NCBI GenBank assembly: GCA_016194975.1 | Contig: JACQAM010000023.1 | Location: 62,001-126,000, forward strand | Length of the DNA: 64,000 bases | Source of the DNA: Bacteroidota bacterium | GTDB lineage: Bacteria; Bacteroidota; Bacteroidia; Palsa-965 | Reading direction: 5' to 3' | Shown here: piece by piece, positions 1-7,956 of the stretch | Position numbering within the stretch: the stretch's first letter is position 1 | Layout of the letters: every line of letters starts with the position of its first letter | Position numbers and translations under genes: made by a program | The notes under the pieces: model-generated | Databases searched by the model: none | What the model was told of the DNA's origin: nothing | The model's input: the letters and a program-made list of their open reading frames with translations, nothing else

Positions 1-207
1 AACATCTTCTCCATGATCGTAAAAAGTGTAGCGATAATAAACTGCTTTGGCGCTGTCCTTCACTTCATGCCAACTTGCATCCCAGTAAACTTTCCATTTA
101 CCGTTTTTCTTCCCGGAAGAATCGCGCTGATCAATGGAAGCCGGTTGCGAAAATAATTTTGAGAAGAAACAGAAAATGATCAGCAGGGAAAGTAAAAGTT
201 TTTTCAT
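1..207 (-). CDS. MORN-type secreted protein, partial (C-terminus outside window)
   Basis: Only the first 69 codons are inside the window; the frame is open to base 1. The ATG at 207 is followed by a clear signal peptide (MKKLLLSLLIIFCFFSKLFS) and then by a GKKNGKWKVYW segment, the hallmark of MORN/YwqK-like toxin-antitoxin-annotated repeat proteins that are common in Bacteroidetes. It lies 22 bases downstream of the subtilase gene on the same strand, so the two are probably co-transcribed. Function of such exported MORN-like proteins is not established. Identification of the family is moderately sure; the rest of the protein cannot be seen. Confidence 0.7.
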   Translation of the reverse strand, partial: MKKLLLSLLIIFCFFSKLFSQPASIDQRDSSGKKNGKWKVYWDASWHEVKDSAKAVYYRYTFYDHGEDV

Positions 208-229
208 GGCAGAATTTATAGGCGAGAAC

Positions 230-1939
230 TTATTGGACAACAATTTTCATCCGGTTCGAAAAATTATCACCGTTGTTCAACTGCACAAAATAAGTTCCTG
301 CAGAAAGTCCGTTCAGGTCAAATGAAATATTATTGACACCGGGATTGGATTCCACGGCAAGTGATCTTGCAAATTGGCCGAGCTCATCGTAAACATTCAC
401 ATACGTCGTTCCGCCGCTAAGCGAATTGAAAATAATATTCGCATTTCCATTGGAAGGGTTCGGAAAAATTTCTGCAATGGAAATTCCATCCGCATTCACA
501 TCAGCAACATCAGTATTGCAATTATAGGATTGCACAGCGAGGAGCGCATTGTAAATATTGAGCCGGCCATTGGACGTACACATGCCATTCATCGAGGGAA
601 CATGATCGGCACTGTTGAGTAAATAATTCCTGGTGGTGACCGCCATCGCAGAAGGATTCGCTTTGTAATCGGTGATGTACTGGTTGCACGCGCCTGCATA
701 CAGGAGCGCCACCGCGCCTGCCACATGCGGGCTCGCCATAGATGTGCCCGTGAGCGTACCATACGTATTCGAAGGAAGCGTTGACCAGATAGAAGTTCCC
801 GGCGCACCAATGTCAATGGTAGTATCGCCATATCCGGCCTGAAAATATTTTGCGTCGGTGTTGGTAGTATTTGTTACAGCGATCATATAAATACTCGAAC
901 ACGCCGTTGGAATATCGCCCACCACATCAATATCCCAGTTTGCATTCGCAGTAGCAGCAGCGCTCAGAATTCCCACTGCACCCATCGAATCATACATAGC
1001 GCACCAGAGCGGGTACGCAGCGGGTTGTCCCTGGTCGACGCCGAAGGAAGAATTGGTGGATACAACAAATGCACCCTGCGCACCGGTTGTGTTATTATAC
1101 AACCTTCTTGCATCAAGGACATACGTGTATGCTTCTACCACCTGCGCTTCTGTTCCGTCGCTTCCCATCACCGGCATGATCTTCACTCCCCAATTCACTC
1201 CGGCCACACCCACGGAATTATTTCCGCGCGCACCCACAGTCCCGCTCACGTGCGTACCGTGCATGTCGGAAGATATATTTCCATTGGAGAAATAGGCATT
1301 CCATCCATCGTAATCATCAATGTAGCCGTTATTATCATCATCAATTCCGTTGTTCGGAATTTCTGCATAGTTCTTATGAAAATTAAGATCCTGCTGTGCA
1401 AGATCGAACCCGGCATCAATCACAGCAACTACAATGGTATCACCCTGCACCGTCATTCCGCCGGTTGTAATATTCCATGCTTCCGGTGCATCAATATCAG
1501 CATCAGGAGTTCCGCCGTTCTGGCCGGTGTTGTTCATGTCCCACATATTCGGAAAATCAACATCATTGGGAATATTCACACGATGCGCCACATAATGATT
1601 GAACTGCGCCATTTCTATTTCCGGAAATTTTTTCGCTTCTGCCAATGCATTTTCAATAGCTGTTCCATCCTTAAAAGTGAAAAGCCATATCCGCATACTT
1701 TTCGCCACACATTTTTCTTCCACTATTGTAAATCCGGCAGCAGAGAATTTCTGTTCCAACTCTCCGTTCACGGCATCAGGTTGCAACATCACCAACAACT
1801 GGCCCTTCACATATTCGCCGGGATCAACGATCGCCTGCACCGGGGGCTCGTAAATATCAACTACCGAATTGAAAAGCGGAACCTGGCTGAATAAAGCAAC
1901 AGATGGAAACGAAAAAAAGAAAAACAGAAGTTTTTTCAT
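230..1939 (-). CDS. Secreted S8 family subtilisin-like peptidase with T9SS sorting domain
   Basis: A 569-residue exported serine protease. An N-terminal signal peptide (about residues 1-19) is followed by a propeptide-like region, then the subtilase domain with catalytic Asp175 (AVIDAG), His227 (HGTHVSG) and Ser400 (GTSMASPHVAG). The last 80 or so residues (IFPNPSNGNANI, VYDELG, LSAGTYFVQL, ending KIVVQ) are a typical type A C-terminal sorting domain, so the enzyme should cross the outer membrane by the type IX system and be released or surface-attached. Substrate is unknown. A calcium-binding-like DDDNNGYID stretch precedes the His motif. The gene heads a minus-strand pair with the MORN-type gene and is divergent from the helicase gene. 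Confidence 0.93.
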   Translation of the reverse strand: MKKLLFFFFSFPSVALFSQVPLFNSVVDIYEPPVQAIVDPGEYVKGQLLVMLQPDAVNGELEQKFSAAGFTIVEEKCVAKSMRIWLFTFKDGTAIENALAEAKKFPEIEMAQFNHYVAHRVNIPNDVDFPNMWDMNNTGQNGGTPDADIDAPEAWNITTGGMTVQGDTIVVAVIDAGFDLAQQDLNFHKNYAEIPNNGIDDDNNGYIDDYDGWNAYFSNGNISSDMHGTHVSGTVGARGNNSVGVAGVNWGVKIMPVMGSDGTEAQVVEAYTYVLDARRLYNNTTGAQGAFVVSTNSSFGVDQGQPAAYPLWCAMYDSMGAVGILSAAATANANWDIDVVGDIPTACSSIYMIAVTNTTNTDAKYFQAGYGDTTIDIGAPGTSIWSTLPSNTYGTLTGTSMASPHVAGAVALLYAGACNQYITDYKANPSAMAVTTRNYLLNSADHVPSMNGMCTSNGRLNIYNALLAVQSYNCNTDVADVNADGISIAEIFPNPSNGNANIIFNSLSGGTTYVNVYDELGQFARSLAVESNPGVNNISFDLNGLSAGTYFVQLNNGDNFSNRMKIVVQ

Positions 1940-2075
1940 TTGGGAATCCTCTATACAAGTTTACGATTTTTTAGGCGCTTTTGAAAGAAGAAAATGGTAT
2001 TGGGTATTGTGGCGATAAAAATTATAACTCAAAATCTCAACACCCTGATACCTCAATAACCAATAACTTTATTCC

Positions 2076-5000
2076 GTGAACTTCACCGTTTATAGATCGT
2101 CGGCCGGATCGGGAAAAACATTTACACTCGTTCGCGAATATCTCAATCTTGCACTGGGCGACCCATCAGATCCGCCGCAGCGTTACCGCGAGATTCTTGC
2201 GATCACTTTCACGAACAAGGCCGCTGCAGAAATGAAGGAACGCATTGTGCGCGCGCTGAAAGAACTTTCCATTCTCATTGATGATCGGCCAGGAATTCTT
2301 GCTTCGATGCTGATGAAAGATCTGCAGATCGACCGGCTCACTTTGCAATCAAGAGCCGATGCTGTATTGCGCGCTATACTTCATAATTATTCCGACTTCG
2401 CCATTGGTACGATCGATTCTTTTACGCACCGCATCGTTCGTTCATTTGCACACGACCTCGATCTTCCTCTGAACTTTGAAGTGGAAACAGATGCTGATCT
2501 TCTATTGCGCCAGGCGGTGGATGTGCTCATCAGCAGGATCGGGCAGGATGAACAACTGACGAATGTACTCGTGCAATTTGCGCAATCGAATACGGACGAT
2601 GATAAAAGCTGGCAACTGGAAACGCGGATTATGTCTATTTCGAAAAATCTTCTGAGTGAAGAAAGTTCCCGTTATGTGGAACGGTTGAAGGAACTCCGGA
2701 TTGAGAATTTCATTGCCATTGGAAAAAAACTGCGTTCCTGGCTGAGCGAATTTGAAAAACAAGTTGCCGCATTAGCAAAGAAAGCAATTGATCTTCTGAA
2801 TGATTCAGGGATAGAACCCTTTGAACTTGCCAATGGCAAAAACGGACTAGGTGGAAGATTACTCGCTCTTGCCAATGGTGAAACGGAAAAACTCGGCGGA
2901 GCTAAAACCAACATTGAAAAAAATATTGCTGCGAAAAAATTATTTGCTGATAAAACTCTATCCGCTAAAAAGCAAAAAATAAATTCTATCACCGATCATC
3001 TTATCGAACTGTGGAATGATCTTGAGGACATTTGCGAACGGGAATTCGGAAATTATATACTGCGGAAACAATTGCTCCGGAATATTTTTCCAATGTCGGT
3101 GTTGAATGAAATTGAAAAGATCATTCTTGAATTCCGCAACGAAGACAACATCATTCACATCTCGGCGTTCAACCGTATTATTTCCGATGTGGTTTTCGAA
3201 CAACCGGTCCCGTTCATCTTCGAACGCCTCGGCGAAAAATATTCGAATTATCTCATTGATGAATTCCAGGATACTTCTGTGGTGCAATGGCAGAACCTGC
3301 TTCCGCTTATTGACAATGCGCTTGCCGGCGACCATTTCACGATGCTGGTTGGCGATGGCAAACAGGCCATCTATCGCTGGAGAGGCGGCGATGTAGAACA
3401 ATTTTCCTCGCTGCCAACTGTCACTTCCTTCACCGATAATGAACTGGTGGTGCAACGTGCAAAAAGTTTGCAGCGGAATTTCCGCGCTCTGCATCTCGAT
3501 TCTAATTTCAGGAGCAGGAAAGAGATCGTTGAATTCAATAATATTTTTTTCCGGAAGATCGCTTCCTTCCTGCATGATGATCACCGGAAGATCTACGAAT
3601 CGCTGGAACAGAAATCTGATCCGTTGAATGAAGGAGGGCTTGTTCACATTGAACTGATGTATGATGAAATGAGTGAGTCGGATCTGCGCATAGAGAAAAC
3701 TTTAGCTCTCATCGGAGAATTGCGTGAAGAAGGATGGCGGCTTGAACAGATCGCAATACTGACGAGAAGCAATAAAGAAGCAAATTCTACTGCGGCAGAA
3801 CTTCTTCGCAATGGAATTCCGGTGCTGAGTACAGAATCTTTGTTACTGAAGAATTCTCCTGCAGTTAATTTTCTTGTTGCAGCGCTCACCTGCATCGATC
3901 ATCCCGAAGATGAATTACCGGGAGTACAGATGATCTCTTTTCTTCATTCCGTTGGAAAACTTTCCGGAACCATGGATCATTTGCTTTCGGAATATTCTTC
4001 CATGGAAAAAAATATCCGGAAATTTCTCGATGCAAAGGGATTTGATTTGTCTTCCTGTTTGTCGGCAGGAAATATTTTCGAGCAGGCAGAGTTATTGTTC
4101 CGCATCTTCAGCTTGAATGAAAGTGAAGATATGTTCCTGCTTTTTTTCCTTGATGAAATGCTGGATTACCTCCAGTCGCGAAAAGCAAACAAAATGGATT
4201 TTGCCGAATACTGGGAAGAACGGAGTAAAAATGCATCGGTGCTGGTTCCGCGGGGAATGAATGCAGTTTCCATTATGACCATTCATAAAGCAAAGGGGCT
4301 TGAATTTCCGGTGGTGATCCTCCCCTACGCCGATTGGAAAATAGAAAGACAGAAAGGAGAGTTCTGGGTGGAATTGAACGATGAACTTATTCCTGAATTG
4401 AAAACTGCACTGATCCCTTCTTCGGCAGTTCTTGAATCCACTATTCTTGCAACGATGTACGAAGAAGAAAAAAGAAGATCGGTGTTGGATGTGATGAATG
4501 AATTGTATGTGGCAATGACCCGGCCCATGGATCGTTTGTATATTTTTTGTTCTGCGAAAGAAAATAAAACAAATTCTTCGCCAACGAATGTCACACAACT
4601 TATCCGCGCAGGTGCCAGCGCGCTGGAAGAAAATTTCAAAGAAAATATTCTCACGTACGGAAAAGGAAATGTGGTGGCGCAGGTTCGCCATGGAAAAACG
4701 GATTACACCAGTTCGAAAAAGAATTTTTCGGGCGAATGGAAAAACCGCCTGCGTATGCGCGCGCCTTCGGGTGAATTCTGGGAAACAAAAAAGCGGGAAG
4801 AAAAAAATGACCGGGGAAAAATGATCCACCACCTGCTGGCGGCGATCAATACGGCAGAAGATATTCCTTCCGCAATTTCATCGGCTATCGCTGACGGATT
4901 CATCACCGAAAACGAAAAACAGGAATTCACCGATCTCCTCGGAAAAATAGCCGCTCATCCGGAGTTGAAAATATTATTCGGAAAAAATTCCCGGAACAAG

Positions 5001-5222
5001 AATGAAAGAGAATTACTTCTTCCATCCGGAAAAAAATTCCGTCCCGATCGTGTAACGCTATTGGAAGAAAAAGTAATTGTACTCGATTATAAAACAGGTG
5101 CGCACGATGAAAAACACAAACAGCAGATAGACCGTTATGCAGAATTGCTGAAAGAAATGGGTTACAAAAATGTGGAGAAGAAAATTCTTTACACAGAGGA
5201 AATGAAAGTTGTTAGCTGGTAA
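2076..5222 (+). CDS. UvrD/RecB-like helicase with C-terminal PD-(D/E)XK nuclease domain (AddA-like)
   Basis: A 1048-residue superfamily 1A helicase related to AddA and RecB, which resect double-strand breaks. Motif I is SSAGSGKT (residues 8-15), motif II is LIDEFQDTS, motif III GDGKQAIYRWRGGD, motif V TIHKAKGLEFPVV and motif VI AMTRPMDRLYIF. Near the C-terminus RPDRVTLLEE and VIVLDYKTG form the core of a RecB-type nuclease fold. The start is GTG; no in-frame ATG lies close by and residue 2 onward already matches the family N-terminus. The usual partner nuclease (AddB-like) is not in the window: upstream lies a divergent protease and downstream the inverted-repeat cassette. Confidence 0.92.
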   Translation: MNFTVYRSSAGSGKTFTLVREYLNLALGDPSDPPQRYREILAITFTNKAAAEMKERIVRALKELSILIDDRPGILASMLMKDLQIDRLTLQSRADAVLRAILHNYSDFAIGTIDSFTHRIVRSFAHDLDLPLNFEVETDADLLLRQAVDVLISRIGQDEQLTNVLVQFAQSNTDDDKSWQLETRIMSISKNLLSEESSRYVERLKELRIENFIAIGKKLRSWLSEFEKQVAALAKKAIDLLNDSGIEPFELANGKNGLGGRLLALANGETEKLGGAKTNIEKNIAAKKLFADKTLSAKKQKINSITDHLIELWNDLEDICEREFGNYILRKQLLRNIFPMSVLNEIEKIILEFRNEDNIIHISAFNRIISDVVFEQPVPFIFERLGEKYSNYLIDEFQDTSVVQWQNLLPLIDNALAGDHFTMLVGDGKQAIYRWRGGDVEQFSSLPTVTSFTDNELVVQRAKSLQRNFRALHLDSNFRSRKEIVEFNNIFFRKIASFLHDDHRKIYESLEQKSDPLNEGGLVHIELMYDEMSESDLRIEKTLALIGELREEGWRLEQIAILTRSNKEANSTAAELLRNGIPVLSTESLLLKNSPAVNFLVAALTCIDHPEDELPGVQMISFLHSVGKLSGTMDHLLSEYSSMEKNIRKFLDAKGFDLSSCLSAGNIFEQAELLFRIFSLNESEDMFLLFFLDEMLDYLQSRKANKMDFAEYWEERSKNASVLVPRGMNAVSIMTIHKAKGLEFPVVILPYADWKIERQKGEFWVELNDELIPELKTALIPSSAVLESTILATMYEEEKRRSVLDVMNELYVAMTRPMDRLYIFCSAKENKTNSSPTNVTQLIRAGASALEENFKENILTYGKGNVVAQVRHGKTDYTSSKKNFSGEWKNRLRMRAPSGEFWETKKREEKNDRGKMIHHLLAAINTAEDIPSAISSAIADGFITENEKQEFTDLLGKIAAHPELKILFGKNSRNKNERELLLPSGKKFRPDRVTLLEEKVIVLDYKTGAHDEKHKQQIDRYAELLKEMGYKNVEKKILYTEEMKVVSW

Positions 5223-5390
5223 AATTCCCTGCCCGCATTTCTAGTAGCGGCTCTTTTTGTTCTTTTGAATTCAAACTTCGCGCCGCAGCCTGCCCTGAAG
5301 AATTGAAGGGCGGTTCCTACACTATTCTTTTATTTAACCGCTAAGGCGCTAAGGCGCAAAATTTTTTCCTGTTTGAAAATTTATATAAAA

Positions 5391-5418
5391 TTACCCGCCT
5401 ATCCCTTTTAGTACAGAA
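5391..5418 (+). repeat. Left terminal inverted repeat of cassette (28 bp)
   Basis: This is a perfect inverse copy of 6976-7003. It sits 23 bases past the stop codon of the last cassette gene and about 170 bases after the helicase stop. Confidence 0.8.
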
Positions 5419-5440
5419 GTATAGGGGGATTAATACAATA

Positions 5441-5719
5441 TTATAAATTTCTTCGCACCAAATCTTGAAGAAAGCAAAGCAATTCGTGCTTATATCGAAC
5501 AGAAAGCGTTTCGTTATTAGCAAGATTTTTGAAGGTTGATAGTCGTTCGTTTGCAAAATCAACTAAATAGGTAGACAAGATTACATTATTCAACTTCTGC
5601 TTTACGGGCGCAAGCATAGATTTGTCAAATGTCAAATCTTCTTTATCAAGCAATATCTGCTTTGCTTTCTCTTCAAGAAGTTTTTTTGATTCTTCTAAAT
5701 GGTCGTTATAAAGTTGCAT
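5441..5719 (-). CDS. Hypothetical protein, third gene of the inverted-repeat cassette
   Basis: A 92-residue charged, mostly helical protein that I do not recognise. The ATG at 5719 (MQLYNDHLEE) is preferred; an in-frame TTG three codons upstream at 5728 is the alternative. It lies 69 bases downstream of the HEPN-like gene, in the same reading frame, and no stop occurs between that gene's TAA and this ATG. Lys/Glu-rich helices (residues 8-25) and a leucine-rich C-terminus (LLCFLQDLVRRNL) suggest a small soluble helical bundle. Position in the cassette suggests work with the two upstream genes, but no function can be assigned. Confidence 0.55.
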   Translation of the reverse strand: MQLYNDHLEESKKLLEEKAKQILLDKEDLTFDKSMLAPVKQKLNNVILSTYLVDFANERLSTFKNLANNETLSVRYKHELLCFLQDLVRRNL

Positions 5720-5788
5720 TGTTCTCAAGTATCTAATGGAGCCTGCCGAAGAATAGCAGAAGCCCGTTCTAAGAAGACGAGCTTTCTC

Positions 5789-6202
5789 TTAGGCATTACA
5801 AGCGTCTTTTATTGCTTTCAGAGCCTTTTTAGCAGCTTTGGAATAATGCTTGTCCAGATTCCAATCGTTATACCTCGCATTATGAGCTAATCCATGAAGA
5901 TGGTCATACTGATCAGCAATAGCAGCAACTTTCATCCTCACCAACCTCTTCATAACCTCATGCTTGTTAGTGGGTTTATTTATTGACTGATGATACTCAT
6001 AATACTCGTCGAAACATTCGAATTCTTTTTTTTGTCCCGGTGCAGTTTCCATTTCATACGGGAATATTTTATGTCTTGCAAAATGAAGAGCAGAGTAAAA
6101 GGCAGTAGTAACTACCCAATCGTTTTTGTCCTTAGGTGCAGCATCGAGAAAATTGCAAACCATCTCATTATGATTTGCATGATCGAGTGGTTTATTTTTC
6201 AT
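5789..6202 (-). CDS. HEPN-like helical protein, second gene of the inverted-repeat cassette
   Basis: A 137-residue protein whose N-terminal NDWVVTTAFYSALHFARHKIFP and C-terminal ARYNDWNLDKHYSKAAKKALKAIK segments resemble the four-helix HEPN fold found in toxins, nucleotidyltransferase-HEPN pairs and abortive-infection systems. The catalytic Rx4-6H ribonuclease motif is not evident, so it may be a non-catalytic HEPN. I chose the ATG at 6202 (MKNKPLDHANHNEM); a GTG at 6226 would add eight residues. It overlaps the end of the upstream cassette gene by 11 bases, indicating translational coupling. Family assignment is inference from pattern and helix layout. Confidence 0.6.
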   Translation of the reverse strand: MKNKPLDHANHNEMVCNFLDAAPKDKNDWVVTTAFYSALHFARHKIFPYEMETAPGQKKEFECFDEYYEYHQSINKPTNKHEVMKRLVRMKVAAIADQYDHLHGLAHNARYNDWNLDKHYSKAAKKALKAIKDACNA

Positions 6203-6722
6203 ATGAAAAAAAATAACCGGCACCACTCAGGGTCTTTCGATTGATTGTTTTGGTGCCCGGGATAAATGTAAAACTCAAATCGAAATTACTTGACTTCTTT
6301 TCTTCGATAAACTTGATCGCTTCTGAATAAGTTTTTACAAATTTGTCAGAGAAAAAATCGCTCTTCTTAATGACAAAAATTGCATCATATCTGTTTCTTG
6401 CTTCTAACCTCAAGAAGATTTTTTTGCAGTCAAAATTTTTGTTGAGTTGCACGAAAAATCCTTCACAGATTTCCATTGATTTTTTCAGATTACCAATGGC
6501 CTCTTGAGCTATTTTAGCTGGTTCGATGACGATCTTTTGCGGCTGATCAACAAGAGGAGTCTCCTTTATTGGTTTCTCCCTTTCAATCTTCTTCTCGGCA
6601 GGTTTGAAATGTATATCAACAACGTTAGAGGCAAGTATATTGCTCATGTACGTTTTCGGCATAGGTAAATTATGCCAGGATTTTCTTTGAAATCCAAAGC
6701 CAGCTGTGGTAGCGCCACTCAT
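6192..6722 (-). CDS. Hypothetical protein, first gene of the inverted-repeat cassette
   Basis: A 176-residue protein of unknown family. The first 80 residues are polar and low in hydrophobics with Lys/Glu/Pro-rich stretches; the second half alternates helices and strands (RYDAIFVIKKSDFF, NFDLSFTFIPG), the size and layout of a small alpha/beta domain. Small alpha/beta proteins directly upstream of, and overlapping, an HEPN gene are often degenerate nucleotidyltransferases, but no GS-x-SDxD motif is visible here. It starts with ATG at 6722 and is preceded by about 250 bases of cassette sequence that should hold the promoter. It overlaps the HEPN-like gene by 11 bases. Confidence 0.6.
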   Translation of the reverse strand: MSGATTAGFGFQRKSWHNLPMPKTYMSNILASNVVDIHFKPAEKKIEREKPIKETPLVDQPQKIVIEPAKIAQEAIGNLKKSMEICEGFFVQLNKNFDCKKIFLRLEARNRYDAIFVIKKSDFFSDKFVKTYSEAIKFIEEKKSSNFDLSFTFIPGTKTINRKTLSGAGYFFSYEK

Positions 6723-6975
6723 TTGAAAAATGTATGTTGGTAGATGGGAATATCCAGTTTATACTGGGATGATTCAGGTACAATAATAGGAAAATTCAAT
6801 CAATTAGCCGTTTGTAAACGGATAATTACAAGCAACATTTAAGGTACTTTCACATGCTTATCTGGTTTATGGCACCAAGGTAATTCCGAAGTTGAAGAAT
6901 CCTTGCTAAGTATTTTATCTGTTGGGAGCGAATCCGTCCGCAGAGTTAACAAACCTGTACCTATAGCTATATCTA
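6723..6975. other. Upstream region of the cassette operon
   Basis: Between the first cassette gene and the right terminal repeat there are 253 bases with no convincing gene. On the minus strand a frame at 6839-6982 is open for 47 codons between stops and reads like coding sequence (TDSLPTDKILSKDSSTSELP), but it lacks an ATG. It may be a gene remnant; the cassette promoter is presumably here. Confidence 0.4.
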
Positions 6976-7003
6976 TTCTGTACTAAAAGGGATAGGCGGG
7001 TAA
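6976..7003 (-). repeat. Right terminal inverted repeat of cassette (28 bp)
   Basis: This is the perfect reverse complement of 5391-5418 and ends 20 bases before the stop codon of the next minus-strand gene, so the element boundary is tight against host sequence. Confidence 0.8.
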
Positions 7004-7022
7004 AATTAATTGTGAACTTACG

Positions 7023-7904
7023 TCAGGTCGTCTTGAACAGGTACCATCCGTCACCAAGACTCTTCATCAGTATAAAATGTTTCTCGGTCATGTGCGGAAT
7101 TTTTTTCGGATCGGGTTGATACATGTAGCCGATAGAATTATCTTTTGCTCCGCCGATCATATAAAAAACGGCGCCGGGATATTTTTTGGAAACGGAAATG
7201 TCGCGGATCAGTAAAGCATTTGCTTTCTTTTTTATTTTTTTATTCATCATTGCCGTATTCACCAGTGAGTCATTTTTCCCGTACAGTTTATTTTTCACCA
7301 GCAAATTCTGAATAGCAATAAAATCTTTTTCACAACTGTGGAAATTCCGTGAAAGCACCGAGTCGGATGAGGTCCACAGCGAAAGATTATCATATTCGAA
7401 TTGCCAGGAAAATCCATTGGGGGAAATAAATTTTTTCTGCTCCGCTACGGTCATCGTGTCCATGTCCCTGCACTGTTTTTCAATTTCATCCACGCCCTGC
7501 AGCGTGCGTATGGCGAACACCGTCCACACCTGTCCCTTAAAAAGAAAAAAATAATAATTCTGCGATGTAGCCGAATCGTGCAGCCACGCATCCACAACCG
7601 CGTGGCCTGTATCTTCGAAAAGCAAACTGCAATCGCGCTTTACACGCGAAGGAAGCACCATGCCGAGTGTAGAATCTGTTTTCCACTCGCCCTGCATCTC
7701 GCAACAGAAATATTTGAATTTATCGTCCCACCTTTCACCCGAAACATATTTCTGCACCACGCGCAAGGGAGAAAGTGTGTCGGAAGGATTTTTTGATTGG
7801 GAAAAAAGCGGGACAGTAAAAAGAAAAATACCGGCAGCTATATTTACAAGGTGCAATTTACAGTATACAATTTTCTGTGCGTCTGCCAGGAGGCCATTCT
7901 TCAT
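7023..7904 (-). CDS. Hypothetical exported protein
   Basis: A protein of 293 residues that I do not recognise. A hydrophobic stretch (LVNIAAGIFLFTVPLFSQ) near the N-terminus ends in a signal-peptidase-like site, so it is probably periplasmic or surface. I prefer the ATG at 7904 because TAACTTAG, one mismatch from the TAnnTTTG promoter box, lies just upstream; an ATG at 7946 would add 14 residues encoded by repeat sequence. The bases coding for IVYCKLHLVN also resemble the ACAATTTAC repeat family seen in nearby spacers. It follows the SpoIID-like gene and precedes the cassette. Repeated aromatic and Lys-rich segments give no family clue. Confidence 0.6.
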   Translation of the reverse strand: MKNGLLADAQKIVYCKLHLVNIAAGIFLFTVPLFSQSKNPSDTLSPLRVVQKYVSGERWDDKFKYFCCEMQGEWKTDSTLGMVLPSRVKRDCSLLFEDTGHAVVDAWLHDSATSQNYYFFLFKGQVWTVFAIRTLQGVDEIEKQCRDMDTMTVAEQKKFISPNGFSWQFEYDNLSLWTSSDSVLSRNFHSCEKDFIAIQNLLVKNKLYGKNDSLVNTAMMNKKIKKKANALLIRDISVSKKYPGAVFYMIGGAKDNSIGYMYQPDPKKIPHMTEKHFILMKSLGDGWYLFKTT

Positions 7905-7918
7905 CGCTGCTAAGTTAC

Positions 7919-7954
7919 CGCAAATTGTAAATCGCAAATTGTACATCGTACATC
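7919..7954. repeat. AATTGTAAATCG word-type repeat
   Basis: The short spacer between two minus-strand genes consists of near-tandem copies of CAAATTGTAAATCG and AATTGTACATCG. The same words fill the spacers at 16441-16532 and 22108-22190, so this is a genome-specific repeat family. Confidence 0.6.
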
Positions 7955-7956
7955 CC

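Larger units (their letters stand above)
5391..7003. mobile_element. Inverted-repeat-bounded three-gene cassette without transposase
   Basis: A perfect 28-bp sequence at 5391-5418 recurs as its reverse complement at 6976-7003, starting TTACCCGCCTATCCC inward from each end. The 1613-bp unit between them holds three minus-strand genes and fits exactly between the helicase gene and the next hypothetical gene. If the terminal repeat is taken as 27 bp beginning TACCC, both flanks show AAAT, a possible 4-bp target duplication, but the flank is AT-rich so this is weak. No transposase or recombinase is encoded. It looks like a non-autonomous transposon carrying cargo genes, mobilised in trans. The alternative is a coincidental or regulatory long inverted repeat, which a perfect 28-bp match makes unlikely. 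Confidence 0.65.

Noticed and set aside
1025-1894. Long plus-strand open frame (289 codons) over the first subtilase gene
   Set aside because: It is antisense to a well-supported S8 peptidase with catalytic motifs, has abnormal His/Ile/Arg-rich composition and no recognisable domain.
4092-4832. Antisense frame of 246 codons in the helicase gene
   Set aside because: It overlaps the helicase motif region on the other strand and its Phe/His-rich composition is that of a shadow.
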